A stretch of 64,000 nucleotides of DNA, taken from contig CATQJL010000001.1 of assembly GCA_958299035.1 (NCBI GenBank), positions 1,054,001 through 1,118,000 on the forward strand, written 5' to 3'. This document shows, in pieces, positions 1 through 11,558 of the stretch (the stretch's first letter is position 1; each line of letters opens with the position of its first letter). This DNA is from Cylicocyclus nassatus (lineage: Eukaryota; Nematoda; Chromadorea; Rhabditida; Strongylidae). Made by a program: the position numbers and the translations under genes. The notes beneath the pieces were generated by a model, which did not search any database, was not told where the DNA came from, and saw nothing but the letters and a program-made list of their open reading frames with translations.

Positions 1-540
1 TGACTATAAGGGTAGCTGATTTGAGTATAATGACTGACATATAGGCTGCCGCCACAAGTCAAGCGGCTCAGGTCCTCACGACCGCCTTGCTCTGGCCTTG
101 CGTTGTAACGTATCTTTAAGGTATTTTGACACGCGCGGTGATTAGGCTGGCAAGGCAAATGAAGACCTCGAGATGAAGGAATGAATGTTGCCTATACCTG
201 CCGCCTTAAAACTGTTGGTCCTTCACATGCTTATGCAAGCTGTTTGAGGACCAGTGGTGCGTTGGGCGCCTAATGATGGCTTTGCTTCTTCACCCAATTT
301 AGAGCTTGGAGGTATCTGCGCGTGATTACGAGTCTCAACTTCTCAGACGCGATTTCCAGAAGATAATTCACCACTCCAAATGATTTATGTAAAGGGCTTG
401 TCATCACTATGCTCTGGCATGACTCGCGACTCATGCTTCAAAAAGGGAAACTTGCTAGCCATTTTGTCATTTGATAATTCATTTGTGTGATTGACCAATC
501 GGTCGGTGACATACTTTTACTCAGTGTAGAACAGTTAAAG
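1..540. other. no feature recognised
   Basis: No long open frame, splice-consistent exon, terminal repeat or tandem array is visible in this stretch. Isolated copies of the word TGCCGCC occur, as they do more densely at 6.4-6.85 kb. Confidence 0.4.
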
Positions 541-842
541 TTTTCTATTGACATCGAATGTTCGAATGAATGCTCTCATATATTCGAATTTTCGAATGAC
601 TGTCTTTCAAGCTGGCTCGAATATTCGAATATTCGAATAACCGTCTTTTGAAATTCCTTGAATAAACGAATATTCGAATGACTCATTTTTCCAAATCATC
701 GAATGAACGAATTATTCGAATACAGGCCTTTTTCATTTATTCGACTATTCGAATAATTGAATAATTGGACTGTTTTGAATATTCGACTATTCGAATATTC
801 GAATAGTCGAATATTTCGAATAAATTATTCGAACACGAATAT
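541..842. repeat. TTCGAA-rich palindromic AT satellite
   Basis: The stretch is built almost wholly from variants of the palindromic word GAATATTCGAAT, repeated at irregular spacing of about 10-40 bp, so both strands look alike. Open frames crossing it encode repeats of I/Y/S/N and are not protein genes. It directly abuts the fold-back repeat at 861, so the two may belong to one element (inference). Confidence 0.75.
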
Positions 843-860
843 TCGGTTCTAACTATAATA

Positions 861-1556
861 GGTACCAACGCGACGCGCACGCAGCGCACGCCTCTGCTGC
901 CTTCGACGAGTTTTGCTTTTGGGGTCTTATTGATTGTTTTTTGTTTTCTCTCTTGTTTATCGTTGTTTCTCGTTAATTTCTCTATTTCAGGTATGGTCGA
1001 TCGAGGCAATGGACCCTAACTTCAAAGTTAGAAGATAGCGTTCGTTCTCACGTTTTCTTTGTGCAAGCCTCGATGACTGTTTGGAACTTTTACATGCAGG
1101 AGCAATTGGAGTTAGCTTACTATGAACAAGAAAGTAACCTTTGCAACAAATCAATATGATGAGCATAGAAAAACCCAGACATTCTAACTCAAAAGCGCAT
1201 TTGATTAAACGAAGATCGAAAGGCAGCGCGAACCTCTCTAAGGCAGAGACGATAGAGGCACCAGTCAAGATCGACCATAGACATTCGTTTTTTTTTTGTG
1301 GAAGAGATTTGAACGAAAGAACCTCTCGAGATTAATCGAAAACACCAACTTTTAGCGAAGAGAAAACGTAAGAACGAACAACGCTCTCTTCTAACGTTGA
1401 AGTTAGGGTCCATTTTCGCGATCGGCCATGAATCGAGAAATTATGGAAAAACAACGATAAACAGGAGAGAAAACAAAAAACAATCATTTAGACCCCAAAA
1501 AGAAAGCTCGCCGAAGGCAGCAGAGGCGTGCGCTGCGTGCGCGTCGCGTTGGTACC
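861..1556. repeat. fold-back repeat with GGTACC ends
   Basis: Left arm 861-1063 is the reverse complement of right arm 1358-1556 at high identity, starting with GGTACCAACGCGACGC at both ends. The 300-bp middle is not palindromic. Open frames on both strands come from the two arms and are mirror copies. No transposase-like sequence and no convincing target-site duplication is visible, so the class is unknown. Confidence 0.75.
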
Positions 1557-1592
1557 TATGGGAAGCTGGCCGGGGTCCACACTATAGTAATA

Positions 1593-2260
1593 AAGGTGTC
1601 CCAAAAAGGTGTGGTTGTTAGTAACTCTCTTGCTTTTTGACTTTTGCCGAGCTTGAGGTACCATTCTGTAGAGCGAGAAAGCTTTGATTTACACTGTGGA
1701 GCGAATTATCAACCGTTTTTCATTACTGTAGGTTTACGGTAGAAAGTTTGAGGAGGATTTTAAGCCGCCATTGAAAGCGTTTCTCAAAAAAAAAAAACCA
1801 ACAAGCCAGAAAACTTTTAAACTGGGCTAATCGAAGTCGCTGATTTTAAATATAAAGATTGCACCTTCAGTATAATGCTTCTTTCATAAGTTATTTCAAA
1901 TTTAGGGTAACTTGTTTTTCCAATGTTCGTTAGAAATGTGATTACGCCATCAAGAAAGCTCGAAAAACTGGTAAAAATTTTTAAGTGAATTCAGCACGCC
2001 TGAGAACCTTGACACAAACTTTCAGTTTTTTTTCAAAGCTATCACAACACATTAAAAGACCTATTTCACGATGATGCTGTCTGCTAAAAGTTCATACCGT
2101 AATCCTACAGTATTGCAAAGTAGTTGGTGAACCGTGCTATAAATCTAGGTTGAACCTCGTTTCAAATGGTACCTTAAGCTCGGCAAAAGAAATAAAAGCG
2201 ATGAAGTTATTAATTATCGAACAGTGTGCACATCTTTCTGGGACAGTCTCTATTATTACT
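1593..2260. mobile_element. palindromic mariner-like MITE, GTGTCCC family, copy 1
   Basis: The ends are inverted: AAGGTGTCCCAAAAAGGTG on the left, and CTGGGACAGTCTC reading out on the right next to TA. The two halves are reverse complements through most of about 670 bp. Related copies lie at 39742-40409 and 40813-41488, all about 670 bp. There is no coding capacity. TA target use and the end sequences suggest the Tc1/mariner superfamily (inference). Confidence 0.75.
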
Positions 2261-3198
2261 GTAGCACATTATGAGTGAGGTTAGAAAAATGCTATCTAAA
2301 CTTGGGAAGTGCGAGGTCGGTACTAAAGTCTGTATCTTTTTTGGACCAGAGAGCAATTTCAATAAAGATAGGCTTACCAGTTAGGTGCCATTCGTGTACA
2401 ACTTCTTCCTTTTCCATTATTGCGCCTGATTAAGAACTATCGGCTATGCTTTTAACCACGCTCTATACCTTGTCCAACTTTAACTAAATTTTTGAAAATT
2501 TTTCTTTGTTTTGGGAACGTTTAGCTAGGAGGAGCAATGCTCTTGCATATTTCGCATCTCTTCAATCCACGAGCCAAATCTACATATCAATTTTCCAATT
2601 GGCCGCTTTTTAAATTCGCTTCATCCATAAATTGTAAAGCATCGGCGAGTGAGCTCAGGTATTATTCATTGCTATTCATTCATTATCTTCCTCTCCTCCT
2701 CATTGCTATTTCCTCGCGAAATATGCAAAAGTAAGCAAAAAGTAAAGCAAAAAATGCCGTTTTTCGCAACTTTGCAAGTGTATTGCACCAAAAATTCTAG
2801 AACAATGAGGTTTCGAGGCTGTAATCACTTCCAATCGTTAATTACTTTCTAAAGTTGATTCGATCATAACGAATCTTTGATCAAGAATTGTAGTTTACTA
2901 TGTCTTTGGTAAAATAATAAACACATGTTTAAAAACTTTTGAAAAATTGTAACAAAAAACCTGAAAAGTTGGCTGCAAAGGTGCTAGAAAAAGCATTGCA
3001 TTGCAAACGATCTGCTCTGTTTTGGTCATTACGACTTTTCAGAATTATGTAATTTGACAATTAGTTGAAAAGATAGACAACTCAATTACGATAAGTTGGA
3101 AACATCGTTTTTCTGGTCTAATGTATAAAGAATCGCTTTAGAGGTAAAAAAAAATGAAAATTGGCGTCAAATCGAAATGCGAAGTTAGCCTACATTTA
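2261..3198. other. AT-rich sequence, nothing recognised
   Basis: Short open frames only, without splice-site support or familiar motifs. No inverted or tandem repeat was found. Confidence 0.4.
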
Positions 3199-4450
3199 TT
3201 AGGTTGTCCGGAAATCAATGCAGGTTTAATTCCAACCGCAATAAGTCATACACTTCTCATTTCTAAGCAGATTGCAAAACACCATTCGATAGAGCAAAGC
3301 AAGGTCTACAAGATGGCTATCTTGCTTTCGCGACAGCTCTGATCCACCTCGAGCCTCAAGCCAAAAACTGAAAAGACTCAACTGCCCAAAAAATGGAGAA
3401 AAATCGTAACTCTGTTCATAGAAATCCTACAAAAACTCTAACTTGCTCACGTAAATACAATCCACATACAATACCACCTGTGCCGCCTTTAAAATTTCCG
3501 AAATAAACGCGATGTCGCGTTCAAAGCGCCGCAACCTCGTAACTCCCTTCAAAAACATTTTTGAGCAGGGTGTAACACAGATTTGGAATCAGCGTCCTAC
3601 AATCTATCTAAATCCATAATTTTTTTTCGAAAACTTAAATTTGTCACTATACTGGTGACGTCACGGTAAACAGCCACGGTCCTAGGCTTTTTAGCTCTTA
3701 AGTCTCTAGGGTCTCTTACTTTAGCAACACTTGATCCACTACGAGTTTTGAGCCAAAAACAAGAAGATTCGAATGCCCGAAAAAATGAAAAAAATCGTAA
3801 CTCAGTTCATAGAAATTCTACAAAAATTCTGACTTGCTCACGTAAATACAATCCACATAGGGCATCTATATACGTCGTTGCCGTATATTTTTCTCTGTTA
3901 GAAATCAAGAAAGCGGAAATTTTCGTGCATTTGCCAAAGTGGTGCGCCGTGAATTTGAATTTCAGCTTGGACCACATGACTAGGAAAAACTGTATTCGAT
4001 ATTTCTCGAGAACTAAGCTTATAGAGAGCTGGGTATTTGCGTTTGCACTTCTACGGTATGTAGTATACAACTACTTATGTGGGAACGGCACAGCACCACT
4101 CTGGCAAATGCACGAAAATTTCCGTTTTCTTGATTTAACAGAGAAAAAAATACGGCAACGACGTATATAGATGCCCTATGTGGATTGTATTTACGTGAGC
4201 AAGTCAGAATTTTGTTTGTAGAATCTCTATGAACTAAGTTACGATTTTTCTCCATTTTTCGGGCAGTTGAATCTTTTTAGTTTTTGGCTCAAAACTCGTG
4301 GTGGATCAGAGTGCTGCTAAAGTAAGATTGCCATCTTGTAGAGCTTGCTTTGCTCTATCGAATGGTGTTTTGCAACCTACTTAGAAATGAGAAGTGTATG
4401 ACTTATTGCGGTTGGGATTCAAAACCTACATCAATTTCCGGACAACCTAA
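3199..4450. mobile_element. palindromic MITE, TTAGGTTGTCCGG ends, internally rearranged
   Basis: TTAGGTTGTCCGGAAAT at the left and its complement at the right are flanked by TA. Arms 3199-3475 and about 4170-4450 are reverse complements. The left arm is broken by about 240 bp of unrelated DNA (3476-3714), after which about 150 bp of the same arm is repeated (3715-3865) before the palindrome centre near 4010. The mirror-image open frames at 3748-4170 (plus) and 3807-4255 (minus) are arm sequence, not genes. An element with about the same terminal sequence is at 33080. Confidence 0.8.
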
Positions 4451-4868
4451 TACTTTAAGGGATATGCTTATTGGTGCAGAAAACGGCACGAACCAAACTT
4501 TGGGTCAACTTTTGAATTAACTACTCTTATATCAAGACATCATACAATTGATTCAACTGGCTGAGCTTCGGTAAAGGCGGGCTTCGTGACCTAATTAAGG
4601 CTAGGTAATGATCAGAGAGCACTCGCACGCGAGAGACGCAGGTGCGTTGCGGGCGCGAGCGGCCTGTCGTGACGGAGCTAAATCAGTTCAATCAAAGATA
4701 CTTAAATGAGCCGCCTTCATGGTGTGTTGGCCCAGCGCAGGAGTTTATATCTAACCTTCCCTTACTCTAAACATTCACAATTTTCTTGGTGGTCGTCGTT
4801 GGCTGCGGCTACGTGTTTCAGTTGCAAACATCGTATTCAGTTGGTTTTCCAACTAATCCATTTCGTTC
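4451..4868. other. spacer next to RTE remnant
   Basis: This is the stretch just 3' of the RTE reverse-transcriptase remnant (which reads leftward). It may be its eroded C-terminus and 3' untranslated region, but no motif proves this. Confidence 0.3.
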
Positions 4869-5995
4869 GCTAACACGTCTGCTCATCTCGATGATGAGCT
4901 TTTTTAAGGACCTTTGCTTCGTAAGGTAACGACTGCGATGTTTTTAATCTCCATCTGTCGTATTTTTCTCACGGTGTAACCGGCCCATCGGTGCTTCGTT
5001 TTCGCAATGTTGTTCTCATTTCGTAATGCGAAGTCCGAGGAGATGTTGACTGTGTAAAACTATGTAGAAGACTGCGCTTGAGTGCTCTGTGGGTAATTCG
5101 CTTTAGGTGAGCCTTCAACATGGTTGCAGCGTCGTACAAGTTTTCTTCACAAGCCCGAAGGGGACCCAGGCTCCTCTCTTTTTTCATTAGAGCTCTTCAA
5201 TCAAATCGTTTTGCTTATCGAACGTCCAAGATACGCTTAAAAAGACGGCTTTGTGACGGTTGTACATTCCAATTCCATCAAAACATCTTCTCAGCGTTCT
5301 TCGTGAACTGAGCCTTCTTCAGATTTAACCACAGTTCGCTCTTCTTCGCTAATTTTTCTTCCCTCAAGTCTGCTACAATGGTGTTGCTCGCAAATAAAAC
5401 TATACCTCCGCAAAACGAAGATTTGAGAGAAATGTTAATTGTTTGCCTTCCTTCAATCCAGTGATTTCGTCACCTGCTGCAAATCCACGGTGAAGATTCA
5501 CATAGACGAGATAGTGCCTTTCAAACTTGTCTTCCTATATGGATAGAAGCGATCGGATAATTGCATCGTCGTTGACAATCGTTGTAGCAGTTGGCCATTG
5601 TCCTCACATACCTTTTTTTGACGCCTATTGTTGACAAAACGGCGTTGGTTTCGATGCTGTGAAAAGCTTTATATAGTCGACGAAGGTTAGAATGGGAGCG
5701 GACGGTACACGCCGCGAACTTCTCTGACCCTCTCGAAACCATCTGAATGTAGTTCAAGTAGCTAAATCCCTTGCCAAATCCAGCTTGCTTTTGAGCTGGG
5801 TTTCATCCAGTGTCTTTTATATGGTGATTTTCGTGAAGAGTGTGAAGCACTCAAAAAGCATATTGGAAGAGGTTGTCTGGGCCTAATCGGCGGCATCATA
5901 GATGCCGCCAAGTTGGAGCACATCATGGAAAGTTGCCAACTCCGGCGGCAGCTCGCGAATTGATCATAGGTTCTGATGATTCCAAATAGTCTCAC
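4869..5995 (-). pseudogene. decayed RTE-type non-LTR retrotransposon reverse transcriptase
   Basis: Reading leftward, broken frames give recognisable RTE reverse-transcriptase blocks in the right order: a ...PICFLSASHSS... block (RPICLLS-type motif) near 5900, AGFGKGFSYLNYIQMVSR near 5745, YKAFHSIETNAVLST followed by YVRTMANCYNDC and PIASIHIGR (5525-5680), an FLSNLRFAEDIVLFASNT-like block (catalytic F/Y-A-D-D region, here AED) near 5400, NDLIEEL near 5205, and NIAKTKHRWAGYTVRKI near 5000. The order and wording match the RTE clade known from nematodes and other animals. Several frameshifts and stops separate the blocks and the catalytic Asp pair is damaged, so it is dead. The endonuclease domain expected upstream (above 6000) is not seen, which fits a 5'-truncated insertion. 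Confidence 0.8.
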
Positions 5996-6019
5996 TCCGC
6001 AGTCCTATGCACATGAAAT

Positions 6020-6110
6020 TTTGATGCCGCTGATAGCCGCAAAACAGTCACATCGCGCGTTCGAACCTGCATGCGTCAACCACAACGCAGTCGCACTAAC
6101 CATTCCGCCC
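6020..6110 (-). repeat. possible tRNA-derived SINE head
   Basis: On the minus strand, TGGTTAGTGCG (6092-6102) resembles an RNA polymerase III A box. GGTTCGAACGC (6057-6067) fits a B box about 25-35 bp downstream, as in tRNA genes. The acceptor and anticodon stems do not fold as a clean tRNA. A tRNA-derived SINE next to an RTE remnant would make sense because SINEs use RTE machinery, but only this one copy is seen. Confidence 0.35.
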
Positions 6111-6439
6111 TCGTTCAATTTCTTTTGTATGCAGCAACAGTGATAGAAACGCTACCTAGGTGGCCCCTATATGAGAGCATGATCAATACATTGCCTGATA
6201 GATGCTGACCTGAAAAAAAACAGCTGATTGATAGGAGCGAGCGAGAGACGAAATTGTTGCAAATGAGATTTTTAGCAATTGCAAAATGAAAATGGCGTTT
6301 TTTATGGTTTCTTAATATCACTAGATGTTTCTTGTGCATGCATATTATCAATTTGGAGAAGAAGAACCCATCTAATGACAACGGTGATAGTTTTCGGTAG
6401 AAAGCATTTTTGATTTTTTTTGCTGGACGTAGGTTGTGT

Positions 6440-6840
6440 GATGTTGCCGCACAACGCAATTTCAGCCGCCAGTAAGGTGCCGCCACTTCGACGTGGTAGG
6501 GGCATGTCGGGGTGGTGGCACCTTGATTTCTCGAATGCGCATGCTATTTCTCGTGCTCTCTGACCTGGCGGCATCCCTCAGCGCTAATATTTCGACGAGA
6601 TGCCGCCAGGTCAGCTTGCGAAGTTGCCGCCAGCACTTCCTGCCTACCTCAACGATTTTGCTTAGGAGGTATTTAAGATCTCCGATTGCCAAGTAGTGTT
6701 CTCTTGGGTCACATTGACCTCCTCGACCAGTAAGATCGTGGTGAAAAGGGTTTGAGTACAGATTTGAGGTCGCTGTTCCTCCCGACTTCACGTAAAGTTG
6801 ACGGCGACCTGACGGCGAAACATGCCGCCAGGTCGGAGAG
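6440..6840. repeat. TGCCGCC-rich region with perfect hairpin
   Basis: The 12-mer TGCCGCCAGGTC or its complement occurs at 6562-6575, 6599-6612 and 6823-6834, with further TGCCGCC words around 6470-6480 and 6620. Positions 6562-6575 and 6599-6612 form a perfect 14-bp stem with a 23-nt loop. The region is more GC-rich than its surroundings. Overlapping open frames on both strands have no recognisable domain. Confidence 0.55.
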
Positions 6841-8847
6841 ATTGCCTACTACCGGCCCTGATCTCCCGTTCGCTGTTTTTGCAAAGAGGACCGGTCCTCG
6901 AAGTTTTCCATTGGTCGGGAACTTTTTCTAAAGGTGATGTTGAATATTATGCAAGGTCGCGTAGACGTTTCCTCTCTTGCTTGCATGTGTTCGATGGAAA
7001 GACGATCTGGTTCTGGAGCTGTAAACGTCTTCATGGTGTCTGTGCAGTACGCACTTTAGCAACTAATGTCATCCGCGGTGGAACTTCTCCAGCGGGAACA
7101 TCGAGGACAGTGGGCATCGCATTGGTGTTGGTGAGGTGTAGAAGTTGATGTAGAAATAAATTATATTGCAATTCTATCTTCTCTGAAATTTTGAAACCCT
7201 ATGTTTGTTCAGTAGTGTGCCGATGGTCCCTTTGGCAGTTCTTGAGACACCGTTTTCCGTCGGCTGCTTCCATAAATTTGCTTCTTATACTTCCAGGTCC
7301 TCCCGCAAATTGCAACTGGCTCTAGCTATCCGGCGTTCAAGATGGGTGGTTTTGGTTTTGTTCCATCTTTTTTTTCGAGCAAATTCTTATCAGTCTTTTA
7401 AATGCTTCCAATTCTTCTATAAAGTCATTGAGGCGCATTTTCCGCAGGTTCACAAAGCGGTGATCGAAGCCATTGTGAAATCAAGGAACTACTGAGGCAT
7501 TAAAAGCTACCTTTATTGATGAGAATGTGTTCGACCCCGCATTAGCGTTCCGTTGAGCGGTTTCCATGTCCATCGACATCGTTCTTTTAAAGTAAAGTTT
7601 AGTGGTTCAGCTTTTGTCACATCAACCAACAACCACACACCAAACCGTTTATCGTCACGAGGTTGGAACCAGAGTCGAGGAAATGGGTGGCAATAAGCAT
7701 CAGATACGACCCCCCCATCTTCTGTCTCAATACCCCCTCCCCCCACCAGCATTAGCCCTAGGCACGAGGACATGCAAAGGCTCTACCACGCAAAATTCGG
7801 CACATATTCGTGATTATCACGTCGGTAAACCCCCATGGGCCAAGTTTTAGAAAATTCTGAGAGATGCTACCCAAGGAAATTGGTCATTTTCAAATTTTAA
7901 TGATTAACTGATTTCAGAAATGAATTAGCTGATTCTTTTTTACTCATTACAAATCACTATTCAATGTTCACCCATATCATGAGTCCTGCCTCAAATAACT
8001 ATCAAACTATATTAGAAAAGGGCCAAAATCTTGTTTGTCTCACTTTTTGCTTCCAGTGGCTGCTCTTTTACAGCTTTTACTCATAGCAAAGAAGATGAAT
8101 CAGGCTCAAGTTACTCCTATGAAAACTACAAGACTCATGCTATCAACTTCTATACATTATGTTCGCTAAAATTCTTTTTGAAGTAAGTTAATGTGGTGCA
8201 GCACGGTTGTGCTACACCCCATTAACATACTTTCGAAGCATTCGAATCTCCGTCTTTTTATATGGTTGCCACTTCCTAAATCTTCTTGTCCACATAGCAG
8301 GAGTTTCACTCAATATTGTTACTCTTAGGGAAAGATACAGTCGTTTTTCCTTAACTATGCAAGTGGAAAACGCTGGAAAAATATTAGATTACGAGAAAGG
8401 GGCTAAGTCTGCGCTACTACGTGAATCGTGAGGGAAAGCGGCAAGAACAGTTATTTCGATAGCCTAATCCTGATTACTTTCACAAAAGTGGTTTGAATCT
8501 GATTGGTCTTCTCTAGTTTGAGATATTGAGAGCGAACGATGGGGCAAACGAGACTTTCGCTTGCTATCAATTCCAGAGTTCGGGGTTAATTACTTAATCT
8601 GGGATTCCTAATATGAGCAGACAAGTACTCGTTTTTTGTATTGAATGCAAAAAATAATAATAGTTTACTTACCTTTGAAACAAGTTAACGGTGTGAAAAT
8701 GTCCATCTCGCTTGAGTGTCCCAATATTTGGAAACCTCAAAATTCGCTGAAACTTGGCCCACAGGGGTTAATCGACATGCTAATTACGAGAATGATGCTC
8801 TTAGGCTTTCGAGACTCTTCTATTATGCTTACTGTACGTGTGTGGCG
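6841..8847. other. mostly unrecognised; fragment of a C-rich repeat
   Basis: No exon could be supported. Positions 7706-7765 carry a C-run/ACGACCCCCC stretch resembling part of the repeat at 8848-9020. The open frames at 7205-7495 and 8207-8431 lack recognisable motifs. A short perfect hairpin at 8187-8226 is listed separately. Confidence 0.35.
8187..8226. repeat. 40-bp hairpin, micro-MITE-like
   Basis: GTTAATGTGGTGCAGCAC is followed after 4 nt by its near-perfect complement. A longer relative (GTTGATGAGGTGTGGCA ... CCACACCTCATTAAAC) occurs at 20804-20880, so this is probably a dispersed short inverted-repeat family. Confidence 0.55.
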
Positions 8848-9020
8848 GTAGGCCAAAAGTGCTTGTATCTTGCACGATGGGCCTATCAGGCATTGTCGAC
8901 TCATCATGTCGCTAACATCACTATCACCTCGATAACGACCCCCCCCCCACCTCTCCCCGACTCCTCTACGACCCCCTAGGTGTGGCTTGCCACACCCCAC
9001 GCTTGACCCCGATTGGAGCC
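8848..9020 (+). repeat. dispersed C-rich repeat, copy 1
   Basis: This stretch matches 19201-19345 in the opposite orientation. Shared landmarks in order are GATGGGCCTATCAG, GTCGACTCATCATGTC, CATCACTATCACC, the poly-C tract, ACGACCCCCTAGGTGTGGC and GCTTGACCC. A further partial copy is at 28448-28530. No terminal inverted repeats are visible; the class is unknown. Confidence 0.7.
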
Positions 9021-9609
9021 TCAAACTTGGGTTATTAAACCGAAGTTATTGAAATCACAATTAACCATATAAGAATGAAATCAAGAAACATACTAAGCAA
9101 ACAACTCATAAAAATAACTACACCATTTTGAATAGCGATTTTTTGTTGATTACTGCAATGTGAGTGGAGCCAGCGCAATAAGTGTGCAACTTCTGAGAAA
9201 AAGCGGAAAAGGATGAAGATAAAGTGATGAAAATGTTCGTCCGTCGTTTTTCTTTACCATCACATTGCCCGACATTCTTTCGTTTTTATACTTGTTGTTG
9301 ATAGCTACGTCAGCGCTCTCTGCAAAGCAGCTTACAAAATAGGAAGAGACATGGGTTACTGTAATGAGCAAGAGATTGCGCTTCCCAGCAGTGATATGAA
9401 GACCAAACTTTTATGAGGAAGTCTTGCAACGGAGAGAAGCCTAACAGCCGTGCCGCTTCGCAGCTTACATCCAAATTTCAGATCCCCTCATCCTTTTCTA
9501 GAGATTAGATTTCTAGATCATCCAATGTTTGCACTAAGATCTTAACAAACTTGTGAAAGTGTAATGCGTACATACTTTTCTTCGTAGAAAACATCTAGCT
9601 CTCACTCAC

Positions 9610-9965
9610 CAGCTGCTGATGTTTGGAGAAAAGCGCTTGGTAATGCTGATGGTCTTGACATGGAGGTCGAAAAAGTAAGAGGCATTCGCAAGAGATTCCA
9701 TCAGTGATAGGTTCTTATGCGACTCGACAAGACAAACGAGAAGCCGACTTATCACGAATAATAAGGATTTTATCATTCCGTGGGCGCACGTTCTTCTGGC
9801 CTGCGTTTCTTGTGAAGCGTTGATTTGGTATTTAATGTGATTTGCAGCGTCAAAAAGAGTGTAGAGGTTGGCGTTTGTGCAGACTATCATCCTTATGTAT
9901 ACAGCAGAAGCGCTCTCCATAGCGTCCGCGGTAAACGCATTAATTTCTTTGATCCAGATGGGCCC
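9610..9965 (-). CDS. candidate internal exon, unknown protein
   Basis: This 356-nt open stretch on the minus strand starts after a CTGCATAG acceptor and ends at a strong donor (CAGCTG then GTGAGTGAG), phase 0 in and phase 2 out. It encodes about 118 residues predicted to be largely helical, with segments such as EINAFTADAMESASAVYIRM and SLLFVISRLLVCLVESHKNL. The alternating hydrophobic pattern vaguely recalls helical-bundle proteins of the vinculin/catenin type, but I do not recognise it. A possible next exon (9258-9319, acceptor GCTTTGCAG, donor GATG then GTAAAG) is open only in a phase that does not fit directly, so either an exon is missing or one of the two is wrong. Confidence 0.35.
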
Positions 9966-10126
9966 CTATGCAGTTTGACGGTCTTGTTACTATCCGGCGC
10001 CAATGTGAGAGATTCAATGCACAAATTTGCTTTCTTGTCATTCTACTTACTGGTAGAAGATTATTTCCGACCGAAACTGATACATCAATGCGTGCTCTTG
10101 TCTTCCACCTGCGATCGCCAACCCTG

Positions 10127-10269
10127 ATGGTCCGCCTCTAATTAGGCATTCGGCCGAAACCGGAAACCTCGAACTTCATCATAACTAGGGAAACTCTGCC
10201 AAAGGTTACGGTCGACACTACATTGCAGGTCGACACATAGGGCAACCCACCACGTCGGTGGCGGACCAT
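10127..10269. mobile_element. 143-bp inverted-repeat element, ATGGTCCGCC ends
   Basis: ATGGTCCGCC at 10127 is mirrored by GGCGGACCAT ending at 10269. The interior has no coding capacity. No convincing target-site duplication is visible, so the superfamily is open. Confidence 0.55.
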
Positions 10270-10376
10270 ACTGGGTTAATGCATGTTATGATAGGATAAT
10301 TGAGTAAGTTTCCTAATGTACGCATTTGCAATTTTTATGACGGAAGTCTGCAAAATCACGATTTGGCTTTCATATG

Positions 10377-10781
10377 CAGCCACAACCGAGTTTGGAGAAG
10401 TTCAGAAAGTAACATATGTTGCACTTCTTTCTGTAAGTTTTATTCACGTTTTTATCGTTGCCAAATCAAGAATACTGTTCCTCATATAAATAATCTGCTC
10501 GAGTGTTTAATCTCAAAGTACTTTTTTTTAGGCTAATGTCGACATTCGAGCCAACAGTAAACGTCCCTTGGTGGCAGAATCCGAGAATGGTCAGTGCGGT
10601 CATGAGCAAGGCTATTTTTTTTTCATGGGCTCTCTTCCAAAGTCTCATCAGCAATCATTCAGAAACAAAAAACTTCCCGGTCTGCGCAGTTGTTGCGTGC
10701 GAAGTTGAAAGGCCAACAAGGAAAAAGCCGGGGTCATGCTTACAACGAAACTCAGCAAAGGCTTTCTTAACACTTGAGCAG
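10377..10781 (+). CDS. candidate exon cluster, unknown protein
   Basis: A consensus donor (TTTCT then GTAAGTTTT, near 10435) and a strong acceptor (polyT then AG at 10530-10531) bound an intron of about 100 bp. The upstream exon would encode TEFGEVQKVTYVALLS. The downstream exon in the matching phase encodes ANVDIRANSKRPLVAESENG and continues to a stop near 10700. An alternative frame of the downstream exon stays open to a CAG/GTAAAT donor at 10781 and would join in phase to the exon at 14229. The two readings exclude each other. If real, this may be part of the receptor gene that ends at 32916, but no transmembrane motif supports that. Confidence 0.3.
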
Positions 10782-10869
10782 GTAAATATGGAATTTGGAA
10801 AGCCTTTTACTACATCTTCACCTTTTTTAGGTAGAACCGATAATTATATGTGAACGAAAGGGAATGGCA

Positions 10870-11501
10870 TTAGTTGACGACAGACCGAAACCTCTGCTCG
10901 CAGTGCATCCGAAACACAGGCAGAAAAAGTTCGTAGGCTTTGTCGTGATAAAACAGCGAAACCAGAGGGACATCCAAGGTTTCGTAGTAGCTTAGAACTA
11001 AATTCTGTTTACGGTCATTGATACCGGAAGAACATCCAGTGCTCACATGGGGCGAACATACTTTGGTGTACTGTTCATCTTGTGAAAAGAACTTATTAAA
11101 AAACAAACAGCTGACATTCATTTCCATAACTTATTGAGGCATATCCAAAAATTACAAAAATGCGCTTCCCCATTAATTAAAGTACTTCAAGTGCTTTTCC
11201 AAATTTTATCTAATCTTCCCGTTAATGTTCGCGTATATCTGCATTACTTGTATCCCCGTTGTTCTTCTTGCACGAGAGATGGTGCGAGTGACATTTCTAT
11301 TTGTTCATTCGCTGGCGATTCTCGATTTGTTTCGCACGAGAGTGACAAATGTCGAGCCAATGATAGTTCTGGGAAAAAAGCAGGGAATTCGGTCATTACA
11401 CAGCCATATGTTCCCATACCCCTTCCACTTGCTACTCGAATGACTTGCAAAGAACACGGTCTTGCTCGCATGTCACGTTTATCTAAGTATCCTTCCATTT
11501 G
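10870..11501. other. long open frames on both strands, undecided
   Basis: Minus 10870-11127 encodes 85 residues (for example SYYETLDVPLVSLFYHDKAY). Plus 11134-11501 encodes a hydrophilic stretch (for example GDSRFVSHESDKCRANDSSG) that ends at a possible donor, ATTTG then GTAGTAA. A second plus frame at 11225-11443 is hydrophobic. Three frames are open over the same 250 bp, so coding cannot be assigned from sequence alone. Confidence 0.25.
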
Positions 11502-11558
11502 GTAGTAATCGGGTGCTTTGTTTGCAGCTCGCACATATGGCTCCAAATCTTGGCTATA

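Noticed and set aside
737..1009. 90-codon minus-strand frame with repeated YSN/IRIVE peptides
   Set aside because: It is translated TTCGAA satellite plus the edge of the fold-back arm.
3807..4255. Overlapping 140-, 87- and 78-residue frames as a gene cluster
   Set aside because: They are mirror-image translations of MITE arms.
11195..11443. Hydrophobic frame (FYLIFPLMFAYICIT...) as TM5 of the receptor
   Set aside because: The Pro-to-Tyr spacing of TM5 does not fit, the following residues are not loop-like, and the overlapping frame is equally open.
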